64,000 nucleotides of DNA from CAXXOK01 sp001604115 (lineage in GTDB: Bacteria > Bacillota > Clostridia > Christensenellales > Aristaeellaceae). Both the position numbers and the translations under genes were made by a program. The stretch is from contig JAYFOV010000011.1 in NCBI GenBank assembly GCA_034928535.1, forward strand, positions 19,150-83,149. Direction: 5' to 3'. Of this stretch, positions 34,965-43,771 are shown piece by piece. Under the pieces are notes generated by a model, which was not told the DNA's origin, ran no database searches, and was given only the letters and a program-made list of their open reading frames with translations. Numbering within the stretch: position 1 is the stretch's first letter; each line of letters starts with the position of its first letter.

Positions 34965-35003
34965 GCAATGCGCCGTACTCTGATGCAGGGTACGGCGCAT
35001 TGC
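34965..35003. terminator. Hairpin between convergent genes, no U-tract
   Basis: GCAATGCGCCGTAC (34965-34978) is the exact complement of GTACGGCGCATTGC (34990-35003). It lies between the chagasin-like gene and the convergent AraM-type gene, 16 bases after the former's stop. A bidirectional terminator role is inferred. Confidence 0.55.
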
Positions 35004-35041
35004 ACATTGCCCGCGATGAGCTATCGCATCGGGCAGCGAGA

Positions 35042-36391
35042 TCACAGCATGAGCGCAAGTGATTCCAACAGTCCCAGATCCCACAGCAGCGAGCTGGTCA
35101 AGTATTTATCCCGGATATCACGCGAGTGCAGCAGCGCATCCCGTACGTCCTGCGGGGCAATGCCGATCTCTTCCGGCCGCAGCGGCATGCCTGCCTCGCG
35201 CATAAGCGATTCGATCTCCAACGCGCTGGGCAGTTCTTCTTGCATGATGGCCTGTATCTCCGGCCAATGGCCAATGATGCGGGATAGCCGCTCCGCATGG
35301 CGGTCAGGATCGTTCTGTTGCCAGTGAAGCTGTTCCTGATCGATCAGGGCTTGCGCAGTACTGCCGAACACGCGCCGCATATCCTCCGCCCACCCTTCTA
35401 GGCGGAAGCACCGCATGGCCAGCTCCGCCGCGGGGGCATCCGGCGTCATGGCTCGCAGCCGGTCATACAGGCGCAGGGTGAGCAAGGTTCCCACGCCTAC
35501 TTGAATGCCGTGCAGCTCAGACTTTGCTCCCCGTTCCAAGGCAAACATCTCCCACAGGTGGGAAAAATAGTGTTCCAATCCCGATGCGGGGCGCGACACC
35601 TCCGCATAGGCCATCGCCAATCCGGAAAGGATGAGCCCTTCCGTCACCGCGCCCACCGCCTCGGGGTCTCGCGCCATCAACCTGGGCGCAGCAGCCACGA
35701 TCTTGGCCAGCGATGCACGCATCAGTGCGGCAACTTCCGCACAGTAGGCTTCCCCGGTCACAATGTGGGATATGCGCCACTCGCATAAGGCCACATACTT
35801 GGCCAGCATATCCCCCAAGCCCGCCCGCAGCATGTGAATCGGCGCATTCTTGAGGATTTGCGTATCCGCGATGATTGCGCCGGGGCAAGCGTTATACAGC
35901 GTCGTCTTGACGCCGTCCCGGATCATGGAGGATGAATTGGATGCATATCCGTCCATCGACGGCGCTGTGGCAACCACCGCTTGCGGCAGGCGCAGGGCAT
36001 GCGCCAAAACCTTGCAGCAATCGTTGATGACGCCCGAACCCACCGCCAGCACCCCGTCGCATGCCGGATCAAATGCCATGCAAAGGCTGCCGACCGAGTG
36101 TTCATCCGGCTCCACATGCGCACCCGGATACGTGAAAACCAGAAAATCCATGCCAACACCTTTCAAGGCCGCACAAACCGCGCCCATCGCCGCCTGTGCG
36201 GTGTTGGCATCGCACACCACAAATGGCCGGCGGATACCCAGGGTCTTGAGCGCCTCGGGCAGCCAGGCCACCGCACCCTCCCCTATTTTGAGGTAGCGGA
36301 GTCCGGCGCGGTGCGTGCGCCCGCAACCGCAGGCATATTCTCCCGCAGCAACCAACTCCGGTAATGTCTGATCTGCCAGCTTAGGTCTCAT
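35042..36391 (-). CDS. araM: sn-glycerol-1-phosphate dehydrogenase, AraM type
   Basis: An NAD(P)- and metal-dependent dehydrogenase that reduces DHAP to sn-glycerol 1-phosphate, related to archaeal EgsA and B. subtilis AraM. The 449 residues include the nucleotide-binding LAVGSGVINDCCKVLAHAL near residue 120, the family motif TAPSMDGYASNSSSMI near 145, ADTQILKNAPIHMLRAGLGD near 180, and the metal ligands in SGLEHYFSHLWEM and ELHGIQVGVGTLL. An N-terminal CGCGRTHR stretch is present. ATG 36391 is chosen because GGGAGGG lies just before it; ATG 36409 would place the ribosome site inside the gene. It is a single gene, divergent from ychF. In Bacillus the product leads to heptaprenylglyceryl phosphate. 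Confidence 0.9.
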   Translation of the reverse strand: MRPKLADQTLPELVAAGEYACGCGRTHRAGLRYLKIGEGAVAWLPEALKTLGIRRPFVVCDANTAQAAMGAVCAALKGVGMDFLVFTYPGAHVEPDEHSVGSLCMAFDPACDGVLAVGSGVINDCCKVLAHALRLPQAVVATAPSMDGYASNSSSMIRDGVKTTLYNACPGAIIADTQILKNAPIHMLRAGLGDMLAKYVALCEWRISHIVTGEAYCAEVAALMRASLAKIVAAAPRLMARDPEAVGAVTEGLILSGLAMAYAEVSRPASGLEHYFSHLWEMFALERGAKSELHGIQVGVGTLLTLRLYDRLRAMTPDAPAAELAMRCFRLEGWAEDMRRVFGSTAQALIDQEQLHWQQNDPDRHAERLSRIIGHWPEIQAIMQEELPSALEIESLMREAGMPLRPEEIGIAPQDVRDALLHSRDIRDKYLTSSLLWDLGLLESLALML

Positions 36392-36566
36392 CGGTTTCCC
36401 TCCCGCCATTTGCTACAGGCATTATACACCAAATGCACCGCGGGGCAAACCGCAGTCCGGCATTGCTCGCAAGCCTGCCGCAAGCGGGCATCCGCGTTGC
36501 TTTTTACCCCCGCATCGCGTATAATGTGCTATTGGAAAGATTATCGGCTTTTGAGGATGTGGATGT

Positions 36567-37664
36567 ATGAAACTCGGTATCGTTGGCTTGCCCAACGTTG
36601 GTAAAAGCACGCTGTTCAACGCCATCACCAAAGCGGGTGCGCAGGCGGCCAATTATCCCTTTTGCACCATTGAGCCCAACACAGGCGTGGTGCCGGTGCC
36701 TGACAGCCGCCTGGATGCGTTGGCGCAGATGTTCAGCCCCAAAAAAGTGACCCCCGCCATGGTGGAGTTTGTGGATATCGCCGGGTTGGTCAAGGGTGCC
36801 AGCAAGGGCGAAGGCTTGGGCAACAAGTTCCTTTCCCATATCCGCGAAGTAGATGCGATCATTCATGTGGTACGCTGCTTTGAAGATGAAAACATCATCC
36901 ATGTGGATGGCAGCGTGGACCCTGCGCGGGATATCGAGGAAATCAACCTGGAGTTGATTTTCGCCGATCTGGACACCGTGACCCGCCGCGCCGATAAAGC
37001 GCAGAAGCTGCTCAAGTCCGGCGACCGAAAGGCTTCGCTGGAAAGCGAGCTGGGGCAGGGGATCAAAGCACACCTTGAGTCCGGCAAGCCTGCCCGTACC
37101 TATGCCGTGACCGCCGAGGAAAAAGAGGTACTGGACAGCTGGTTTTTGCTCACCGATAAACCGGTGATTTATGCCGCCAACATCGCCGAGGAAGACGTCG
37201 CCTCCCCCGCCGATCAATTGCCACTGGTGCAAAAGGTTTCCGCCATCGCCAAGGCCGAGGGTGCGCAGGTGTTCACCATCAGCGCACGCATTGAAGAAGA
37301 AATCGGCGCCATGGAGCCAGCCGAGAAGGATGCCTTCCTGCAAGAATTGGGCATTGGCCAAAGTGGGCTGGATCGACTCATCCAGGCCAGCTACAAGCTG
37401 CTGGGACTCATATCCTTCCTGACTGCCGGAGCGGACGAGTGCCGTGCCTGGACCATCACCGAAGGCACCAAGGCGCCGCAGGCCGCCGGCAAGATCCATA
37501 CGGACTTTGAGCGCGGTTTCATCCGTGCTGAAATCGTCGCATATGCCGATCTGATGGCTCAAGGCAGTATGAATGCCTGCAAGGAGAAAGGTCTCGTGCG
37601 CAGTGAAGGCAAGGAATATGTCATGAAGGACGGCGATGTGACGCTGTTCCGCTTTAACGTATAA
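36567..37664 (+). CDS. ychF: Obg-like ATPase YchF
   Basis: A ribosome-associated P-loop ATPase of the TRAFAC class, linked to translation and stress response. The 365 residues show the P-loop GIVGLPNVGKSTLFNA at the start, NYPFCTIEPNTGVV (switch), FVDIAGLVKGASKGEGLGNK, and a coiled-coil helical insert (about 130-200). A C-terminal TGS domain carries KTG-free AWTITEGTKAPQAAGKIHTD and FERGFIRAEIVAYADL. The catalytic-glutamine position is hydrophobic, as in the family. The ATP-grasp gene follows after 10 bases, so both are likely one operon. Confidence 0.96.
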   Translation: MKLGIVGLPNVGKSTLFNAITKAGAQAANYPFCTIEPNTGVVPVPDSRLDALAQMFSPKKVTPAMVEFVDIAGLVKGASKGEGLGNKFLSHIREVDAIIHVVRCFEDENIIHVDGSVDPARDIEEINLELIFADLDTVTRRADKAQKLLKSGDRKASLESELGQGIKAHLESGKPARTYAVTAEEKEVLDSWFLLTDKPVIYAANIAEEDVASPADQLPLVQKVSAIAKAEGAQVFTISARIEEEIGAMEPAEKDAFLQELGIGQSGLDRLIQASYKLLGLISFLTAGADECRAWTITEGTKAPQAAGKIHTDFERGFIRAEIVAYADLMAQGSMNACKEKGLVRSEGKEYVMKDGDVTLFRFNV

Positions 37665-37674
37665 GGAGGCCGCC

Positions 37675-38685
37675 ATGAGCAAGCTCACGTTCTTTTTCAA
37701 GCGCCTGGTGCGCATGGATTTCCATAAGATGTGGGTGACCACCGGCTTTCTGAAACAGCGCAGCGGCAAGAGCCGTCTGTGGCTGCTGGCCGATATGCTC
37801 CGATGCGCCGTCAAGTTCAATGCAGGATACATGGATTATAAGATTGCTGAAATGTACCGCTTGAGCGATGCCCAAAAGGCAACGGTGATCACCCGCGGCC
37901 TGAGTAACACGATCGTGCGCCGCATGAACGATAAGGCGTATTGGCACTTCTTTGACGATAAGGCTACGTTCAATGCGCTGTTCAAGGAGCACATCCGCCG
38001 CAATTGGTTCAAAATCGACCCGGATACCGATGTGGCAGCGTTTACCCAATTCCTGAGCGACAACCCGGATCTGATCGCCAAACCCCTGGAGGGCAGCAGC
38101 GGCGTGGGCATTGAGCGCTACACCCGCGAGCACTGGGCAGGACGCGAGGCCGAATTTTTAGCAGAGCTTCAGGCCAAGGGCATCGGCATCCTGGAGCAGC
38201 GTGTGATCCAGCACCCGGAGATGATGCGTTTGTGCCCTACCTCCGTGAACACCATCCGCATCGCCACATTGCTGGCTGATCATAAGCAGGGCGTGGTGTA
38301 TGCCTTCCTGCGCATTGGCAACGGAAAAGTGATGGACAATGTGGATTGCGGAGGCATGGCGGCCCGCGTGGATTTGCAAAGCGGCAAACTGTTGACCGTC
38401 GGCGCAGATAAAGCCGGCAACACCTATGAAAAACACCCCATGACCGGAACGGCCATCATCGGGTTTGAAGTGCCTTTTTTTCAGGAAGCCATGGCCATGT
38501 GCAATCAGGCGGCGCTCAAGGTACCGCAAATGCGTTTTGTTGCGTGGGATGTCGCCATCACGGAGGATGGCCCCTGCTTCATTGAGGGTAACAGTTTTCC
38601 CAGCCACGCTGTGCCTCAGTTTGCGGCGCATTACCCGGACGGCATCGGCATCATGCGGGAGTTTCGTGAGTTTATGGATATTTAA
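37675..38685 (+). CDS. Sugar-transfer-associated ATP-grasp protein
   Basis: 336 residues with an ATP-grasp fold of the ATPgrasp_ST family, enzymes found with exopolysaccharide or capsule genes and thought to ligate a carboxylate to an amine. Features: DLIAKPLEGSSGVGIERY near residue 140 (ATP-binding loop), ILEQRVIQHPEMMRLCPTSV near 178, TIRIATLL, NGKVMDNVDCGGMAARVD and AWDVAITEDGPCFIEGNSFP near 300 (metal ligands Asp, Glu and Asn). Start ATG follows AAGGAGGCCGCC, 10 bases after ychF. Substrates unknown. Confidence 0.85.
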   Translation: MSKLTFFFKRLVRMDFHKMWVTTGFLKQRSGKSRLWLLADMLRCAVKFNAGYMDYKIAEMYRLSDAQKATVITRGLSNTIVRRMNDKAYWHFFDDKATFNALFKEHIRRNWFKIDPDTDVAAFTQFLSDNPDLIAKPLEGSSGVGIERYTREHWAGREAEFLAELQAKGIGILEQRVIQHPEMMRLCPTSVNTIRIATLLADHKQGVVYAFLRIGNGKVMDNVDCGGMAARVDLQSGKLLTVGADKAGNTYEKHPMTGTAIIGFEVPFFQEAMAMCNQAALKVPQMRFVAWDVAITEDGPCFIEGNSFPSHAVPQFAAHYPDGIGIMREFREFMDI

Positions 38686-38769
38686 GGTCACCCCCATTGC
38701 GGGCTGCGCCGCTGTGCGCCGCCCGTTTGTGCTACCCATCCACCTGAATGCGCGAAGGAGTGCCGTACT

Positions 38770-40989
38770 ATGAAAAAAGCCTTGTCCATCCTGTTGGCCA
38801 TCCTGCTGTTGCTCAGCCTGGCGCCGACCGCAATTGCGGCTGCAAAAACCTTTACTTTGCTTGTGTATATGTGCGGCACGGATTTGGAAAGTGATGGCGG
38901 CCTGGCCACCGCCGACCTGCAGGAGATGGTGGCCAGCGGCGTCAAGCGCGGCGGCAACCTCAATGTGGTCGTGCAAACTGGCGGCACCAAGCAGTGGGCA
39001 ACCCGTGGGATGACCAACCGGGAAGGCGAGCGTTGGCTGCTCAGCACGCAGGGCATGGAGCGTTTGGCTAGCCTTGGCCGTGTGAACATGGGCAGCGGTG
39101 ATACCTTCGCCGATTTTTTGCAGTTCGGCATCGCCCAATATCCGGCGGATCGCTTTGGCGTGATCTTTTGGGATCATGGCGCGGGCTCTTCCGATGGGGT
39201 TTGTTATGATGAAATCACCGGTGAAAGTCTGGATATGCAGGAGATCTACGCCGCATTCCAGCAGGCCTCCAAGCTCCCCGATTATCGGAAATTTGCCATG
39301 GTGGGTTTTGACGCCTGCCTGATGGCGGATTATGAGATGGCTGTTCACCTTGCACCCTTTGCCGACCTGATGATCGCCAGCGAGGAAACCGAGCCGGGGG
39401 ATGGCTGGGATTATCAAAGCTGGCTACCCATGCTGGCCAAGGATGCCGGGGCGGATATGAAAACCGTCGGCAAAAAAATCGTGGATAGCTTTATTGATCA
39501 TGTGGAACGCTACAGTTACGGCGATATGGGCACGCTTTCTGTGCTGGATCTGACCAAAATGGATGGCTTGCACGCCGCCATGGAAACCATGGGCGCTGCG
39601 CTCCAGGGCGAGATTGACGGCGGCAACTTCAACTCCATCTCCCGCATCCGGCAAAACGTGCGCTCCTTCGGTGAGACCAGTGATGCGGCCAGCGATATGA
39701 TCGACCTTGGCGTGTTTGCCAGCATCTTTGCCCGTTATGATGAAAAAGGCGCCAGCGCTTTGCGCAAGGCGCTGGCGGATGTAGTCACCTACAGCCGCCA
39801 CACCACCAACCTGAGCGAGATCAGCGGGCTTGCCGTGCTGGTGCCTTACAGCACGCGCGGGGATGCCGCAGGCTACCTGAAAGTGTATGACAGCCAGAAC
39901 CTGATGCCCTCCTACACCAGTTTTGTGCGCAGCCTGGCAAACGGCATGGCCAGCGGCAGCTATACCTTCGCCAGCTCACCCGTTACCCAGCAAAGTGTGC
40001 AAGATGCTACGGTGGATTGGTTTTCCCAGTTTTTCACAGACACGGACAGCTATTACGATGCTTACCACAACACCGTTGCCCAGAGTACTGCAAGCCCGTC
40101 CAGCACAGCCGAACCGGATGCGCCGGCGGATGACTTCTCCCTGGATGGTTTCCTGAGCACTTTGTTTGGCGAAACAGACAACAGTTTCAATGCCGACGCC
40201 TATGTCGCGGACAGCCTGTGGAGCAGTGAAACGGCTCCCACGGGCAGCGCCGTTTCCAGCGACAGTTTTGCAAACCTCTGGGGCGACAGCACTGCCCAAA
40301 CCCCCGCGACTGTGGCAGTGACCGCCGGGGATGAAACCTATGAGGTGCAAAACCCCTTTGCGGGCGCCAGCGGAGAGGATGCATACAGCATCTCCCTGAC
40401 GGAGGAGGATATGCAAAACCTTGCCTCCGCCGACGCCCTGCTGATGATGGATGTCAGTGATCCGGATTTTGAATGCTATGTGGATCTGGGCTACACGCAG
40501 GATGTGATCATCGATTGGAATCAAGGAAAGGTTTTTGGCCTGTTCGACGGAACCTGGCCGACACTCGATGGGCAAATGGTCTGCATTTATGATCAGGTCG
40601 CCAACGAAAACTTTGTTCGCTCCCTGATCCCTGTCACTGTCAATGGCCAAGACACCTACCTGCTGGTCATCTTCGACCAAACAAATCCTTGCGGCGTGGT
40701 CGCAGGTTACACCGAAGGCTATAATGATGCCGGGCAGCCTGTGCGGGGTTATGAGCAGCTCCAGGCAGGCGATATCGTCATCCCGCAATATGAACTGATT
40801 TATTGGGATGCGGAGGATGTACAGCAATCCGAGCCCTTTGAGGGCGACCCCATCGTGGTGGGCGAGGACACGGCGATCCCCTTTGGTTATGACGATGTGG
40901 AGGGCGAGGCAGATTATGTTTATGGTTTCTGCCTGAACGATGTGTACGGCGGCTACACGTATTCGGATTTCATCACGCTGAGCTTTTAA
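38770..40989 (+). CDS. Clostripain-family (C11) exported peptidase
   Basis: 739 residues with a signal peptide (KKALSILLAILLLLSLAPTAIA). Residues about 25-380 are a clostripain-type C11 domain: TLLVYMCGTDLESDGGLATA near the start, the catalytic histidine in VIFWDHGAGSSDGVCYDE and the catalytic cysteine in FAMVGFDACLMADYEMAVHL, then IASEETEPGDGWDYQSWL. These enzymes cut after arginine or lysine. A Ser/Thr/Pro-rich linker (STASPSSTAEPDAPADD near 440) leads to a large acidic C-terminal part (from about 500) of unknown fold. ATG 38770 follows GAAGGAG. Activation by autocleavage is a family trait, not seen here. Confidence 0.9.
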   Translation: MKKALSILLAILLLLSLAPTAIAAAKTFTLLVYMCGTDLESDGGLATADLQEMVASGVKRGGNLNVVVQTGGTKQWATRGMTNREGERWLLSTQGMERLASLGRVNMGSGDTFADFLQFGIAQYPADRFGVIFWDHGAGSSDGVCYDEITGESLDMQEIYAAFQQASKLPDYRKFAMVGFDACLMADYEMAVHLAPFADLMIASEETEPGDGWDYQSWLPMLAKDAGADMKTVGKKIVDSFIDHVERYSYGDMGTLSVLDLTKMDGLHAAMETMGAALQGEIDGGNFNSISRIRQNVRSFGETSDAASDMIDLGVFASIFARYDEKGASALRKALADVVTYSRHTTNLSEISGLAVLVPYSTRGDAAGYLKVYDSQNLMPSYTSFVRSLANGMASGSYTFASSPVTQQSVQDATVDWFSQFFTDTDSYYDAYHNTVAQSTASPSSTAEPDAPADDFSLDGFLSTLFGETDNSFNADAYVADSLWSSETAPTGSAVSSDSFANLWGDSTAQTPATVAVTAGDETYEVQNPFAGASGEDAYSISLTEEDMQNLASADALLMMDVSDPDFECYVDLGYTQDVIIDWNQGKVFGLFDGTWPTLDGQMVCIYDQVANENFVRSLIPVTVNGQDTYLLVIFDQTNPCGVVAGYTEGYNDAGQPVRGYEQLQAGDIVIPQYELIYWDAEDVQQSEPFEGDPIVVGEDTAIPFGYDDVEGEADYVYGFCLNDVYGGYTYSDFITLSF

Positions 40990-41040
40990 GCTTATCAATG
41001 AATGAAAGCGGTATCCCATACGGTGCCATATAAGCCCGCA

Positions 41041-41086
41041 GCGGCACAAAAAAGCCCTCCGCAAGTGGGGGGCTTTTTTGTGCCGC
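41041..41086. terminator. Bidirectional intrinsic terminator
   Basis: GCGGCACAAAAAAGCCC (41041-41057) pairs with GGGCTTTTTTGTGCCGC (41070-41086). The internal A6/T6 block gives U-rich ends in both directions, suiting the convergent clostripain and DUF2974 genes. Confidence 0.75.
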
Positions 41087-41201
41087 TAGCCAGTGGATCC
41101 CTGCCTTGCAGCGCCATAGCACAGACCCTGCGATTCGTCAGGTTACCTGCTTAGCGCTGGGGAAGATTCTGTGTCAGGTCATTACCCGGTGCTGGGCAAA
41201 T

Positions 41202-42338
41202 TCAAGTTGCATCGCCCGATTCCGCGGTAATGTCGGCTGGTTTTTCCAGGATGCTGGCACTCCAATCAGTCAGCCACTTTCGGGCGCTTTCCATTCCGCT
41301 GTTTGCCAGAGAGCCTGCTACCGCCAGCAGCGCTTTGCGGGTTTGCGCATCCACCTCACGCGCTGCGCCCCAAATCGCCCCCGCGCTATCCGTCCAACGA
41401 TCCGCCATTTCGCTCAGCGTATGGGCATTGGCAGCCCCCAGTACCGTAAAAAGAGTTTCTACAAAGGTTTGACGTGCCTCGGGCGTGCTCTCCCGCATGA
41501 AATCGGCGATCGTAGTGCTCATAAACTGACTTGCGCCGTCCAGCGTGGGCAGCGTGGCCAAAGCCGCACCTTCCAGCGCCCACGTGAACACATTGTGCTG
41601 CGTGAGTCCGAAAGCGTTGCTCCTGACCACGGTGTATGGTTCGGGCGTGACCATCAATCGGCCGATGATGCTGGTTTGCGGCAGGAAACACCGAACCTTG
41701 GGCAACGCCTGCGTATAGCCTTCCGTTGCCGCCACTTCCGTGCTGACCCCGGGCGCGTCAAACAAATAGAGATCCGCGATACGGCTGCGCACCTCCGGCA
41801 TGCAACAGGCGGCCGCATACAGCGCAAGATTGCCGCCTTTGGAATGTCCGCAGAGGTGCAACGCGCCTACAGTGTTCAGCGCCACCTGTTGCAGGTAGCG
41901 CACCGCTTCCAGCTGGGATGGCACAGGGCTTGCATAGCTCATGGCAAAATCCTCCCGCCACCCCACCAGCGTGGCGTCTGTGCCACGGTAGCACAGCATA
42001 TGCGTGCCATCAGGCAACGTGAAGGTAACAGCAGCAAACTGCATATCGCGCGCTATGTCAAAGCGATCATCGCTGAACAACGCCGTCAGATTGCCAAACC
42101 GTTTGCTGGCCGCCGCCATGTCCAGCAAAGCGTGACGCTGCTCCACTGCCGCCGCATTGCCGGATTCTCTGGGCAAAGCCTGCACAAGCTTGGCTGCAGC
42201 ATGCAGCGGCATGGCCGCATCCTGCAGCGCATCCCGGAAATGCAAATAGCAAAGCTGCGAAAACACCAGCGCATCCACCTCGCCAAGCGGCAAGGCCGTA
42301 AACGTTTGATCGCCGTATGTTTGAAAAAAGGCTTGCAT
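41202..42338 (-). CDS. DUF2974 (Mbeg1-like) alpha/beta hydrolase
   Basis: 378 residues. A helical N-terminus (about 1-95) precedes a lipase-like core: MLCYRGTDATLVGWREDFAM near residue 115 and the nucleophile elbow LHLCGHSKGGNLALYAAACC near 165 (GHSKGG, Ser), then LYLFDAPGVS. The family is widespread in Firmicutes and its substrate is unknown. The C-terminal third is helical and charged. ATG 42338 follows AAAGGGAGG. There is no signal peptide, so it should act inside the cell. The PAP2-DgkA gene lies upstream on the same strand, 86 bases away. Confidence 0.88.
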   Translation of the reverse strand: MQAFFQTYGDQTFTALPLGEVDALVFSQLCYLHFRDALQDAAMPLHAAAKLVQALPRESGNAAAVEQRHALLDMAAASKRFGNLTALFSDDRFDIARDMQFAAVTFTLPDGTHMLCYRGTDATLVGWREDFAMSYASPVPSQLEAVRYLQQVALNTVGALHLCGHSKGGNLALYAAACCMPEVRSRIADLYLFDAPGVSTEVAATEGYTQALPKVRCFLPQTSIIGRLMVTPEPYTVVRSNAFGLTQHNVFTWALEGAALATLPTLDGASQFMSTTIADFMRESTPEARQTFVETLFTVLGAANAHTLSEMADRWTDSAGAIWGAAREVDAQTRKALLAVAGSLANSGMESARKWLTDWSASILEKPADITAESGDAT

Positions 42339-42424
42339 GATGGCGTCCTCCCTTTGACAGAATGCCCGGAACCTGCGGGATCACATGCCGCCGGCACATG
42401 AGTAAGTTCTTCTACGGCCACGCT

Positions 42425-43435
42425 TCAGCGCAGCATGGGGAGCATTTTGGGCAGGAATATGATCCCGCCTGCAACGGCCGCTGCAATGGACACCAACAGC
42501 ACCGCCCCAGCCGCCGTATCCTTGGCCAGCTTGGCGCGCGGGTCAGGCACGGGCATGCAGATATCCACAACGGTTTCGATTGCCGTGTTCATTAATTCCA
42601 TCCCGATCACTACCCCAAAAAGGATGATGCACGCAAGCCATTCACCCTGGGTCAAGTGCAGCAACAGCCCAAATACCGTGACCAGCGCCATGGCCGCAAA
42701 GTGGACGATCATATTGCGTTCGCCCTTCAGCCCGCCGGCGACCCCTTCCCACGCATGCCGGAAGCTATCCTGTATATGTTTGTTTTGCACAGGCGCATCC
42801 CTATTCAGCTCAGACGGGCCGGAACGCAAATACAACCCCACCACCGTAGCATAGGCGATCAGATACCCCGTTGCAACCGCCAGCCCCGCCACCACGTCGC
42901 TGAGGTAATGTACACCCAGATAGACACGGCTGCCTGCAACCAGCACGATCAGCAAACCCAGCAGCAATGCTGTACGGCGCTTGCGGCGCACGGGCCACGC
43001 GGATTGCCATACCAAATACATCAAAAACCCATAGAAAGCGGCAGCAGCCATAGCATGCCCGCTGGGAAAGCTATACCCTGTCTCGGCAATGGCACGCAGC
43101 GCCAGTGGAGGTCTGTCACGCAGAAACAGGTTTTTCAATGCATCATTGAGGCTGACGGACACCATCAGGTTGATGGCGATGGGGATGCTGTAATTCTTGT
43201 GCCGATACAGGAACATCAGCACCAGACATATGACCAGCAGCATTAACGGCGAACACAGGGCCGTGAATCCTTGCATGAGCAAGGTGAGCCATGGCGTGCG
43301 GATGCCCGCCATCCATTGTGAAACAGCCAAATCCCATACACCCAGCCGTAACGAATCCAGCGAAAACGCAATGCCCAGAAAAACGCTGCAACATATACCA
43401 AAGCCGATTAACCGCCGGCGCCAACGCAACTTCAT
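42425..43435 (-). CDS. PAP2 phosphatase - DgkA kinase fusion
   Basis: 336 residues that join two membrane enzymes. Residues 1 to about 195 are a PAP2-type lipid phosphatase: LRDRPPLALRAI, TGYSFPSGHAMAAAAFYGF and SRVYLGVHYLSDVVAG form the three phosphatase signatures. Residues about 215-336 are a DgkA-type kinase: SFRHAWEGVAGGLKGERNM, GVVIGMELMNTAIETVVD (catalytic Glu motif) and ARAKLAKDTAAGAVLL appear in reduced form. In Firmicutes DgkA phosphorylates undecaprenol and PAP2 proteins dephosphorylate undecaprenyl pyrophosphate, so both halves could act on the lipid carrier. ATG 43435 follows AAGAAGG; its promoter is at 43468-43496. Not a frameshift product: the frame is continuous. Confidence 0.9.
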   Translation of the reverse strand: MKLRWRRRLIGFGICCSVFLGIAFSLDSLRLGVWDLAVSQWMAGIRTPWLTLLMQGFTALCSPLMLLVICLVLMFLYRHKNYSIPIAINLMVSVSLNDALKNLFLRDRPPLALRAIAETGYSFPSGHAMAAAAFYGFLMYLVWQSAWPVRRKRRTALLLGLLIVLVAGSRVYLGVHYLSDVVAGLAVATGYLIAYATVVGLYLRSGPSELNRDAPVQNKHIQDSFRHAWEGVAGGLKGERNMIVHFAAMALVTVFGLLLHLTQGEWLACIILFGVVIGMELMNTAIETVVDICMPVPDPRAKLAKDTAAGAVLLVSIAAAVAGGIIFLPKMLPMLR

Positions 43436-43467
43436 AGTCAGCCTTCTTTCCCGGATCATTTGACGCT

Positions 43468-43496
43468 ATCATATCACCTTCGTCAAACGGTGTAAA
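43468..43496 (-). promoter_or_regulatory. Sigma-A promoter of the PAP2-DgkA gene
   Basis: On the minus strand TTTACA (43496-43491) and TATGAT (43473-43468) are 17 bases apart, 33 bases ahead of the ATG at 43435. Confidence 0.65.
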
Positions 43497-43511
43497 GCGT
43501 TGCAGGGTAAC

Positions 43512-43546
43512 AAAAAACGCCGCAACCGCCATCTGGCGGCGGGCGC
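43512..43546 (-). terminator. Intrinsic terminator of the CapA-like gene
   Basis: On the minus strand a CCGCC-AGAT-GGCGG hairpin with outer CG-rich pairing ends in TTTTTT (43517-43512). The 336-base gap 43436-43771 otherwise holds only the promoter at 43468-43496; I see no gene in it. Confidence 0.6.
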
Positions 43547-43771
43547 GGTGGTGCGGTGCTTGCTGCGCGGGACATGCACACCAGGCACCCTGGCTTACGG
43601 CATTGGCGCAACGCGTTCAGGTTTTCTCTTGCAAATCATACCAGCTTTGCAGCCCGAACGCGGCGCTTGCCGTCATGCGATTGCGCTTTGCGCGGTTGTG
43701 CGGCGCGCGACGTATGGCGATGCCATGCCCTGTGTGCAGCAATCATAATAACAGCCGCGCAATGCGTAGCC

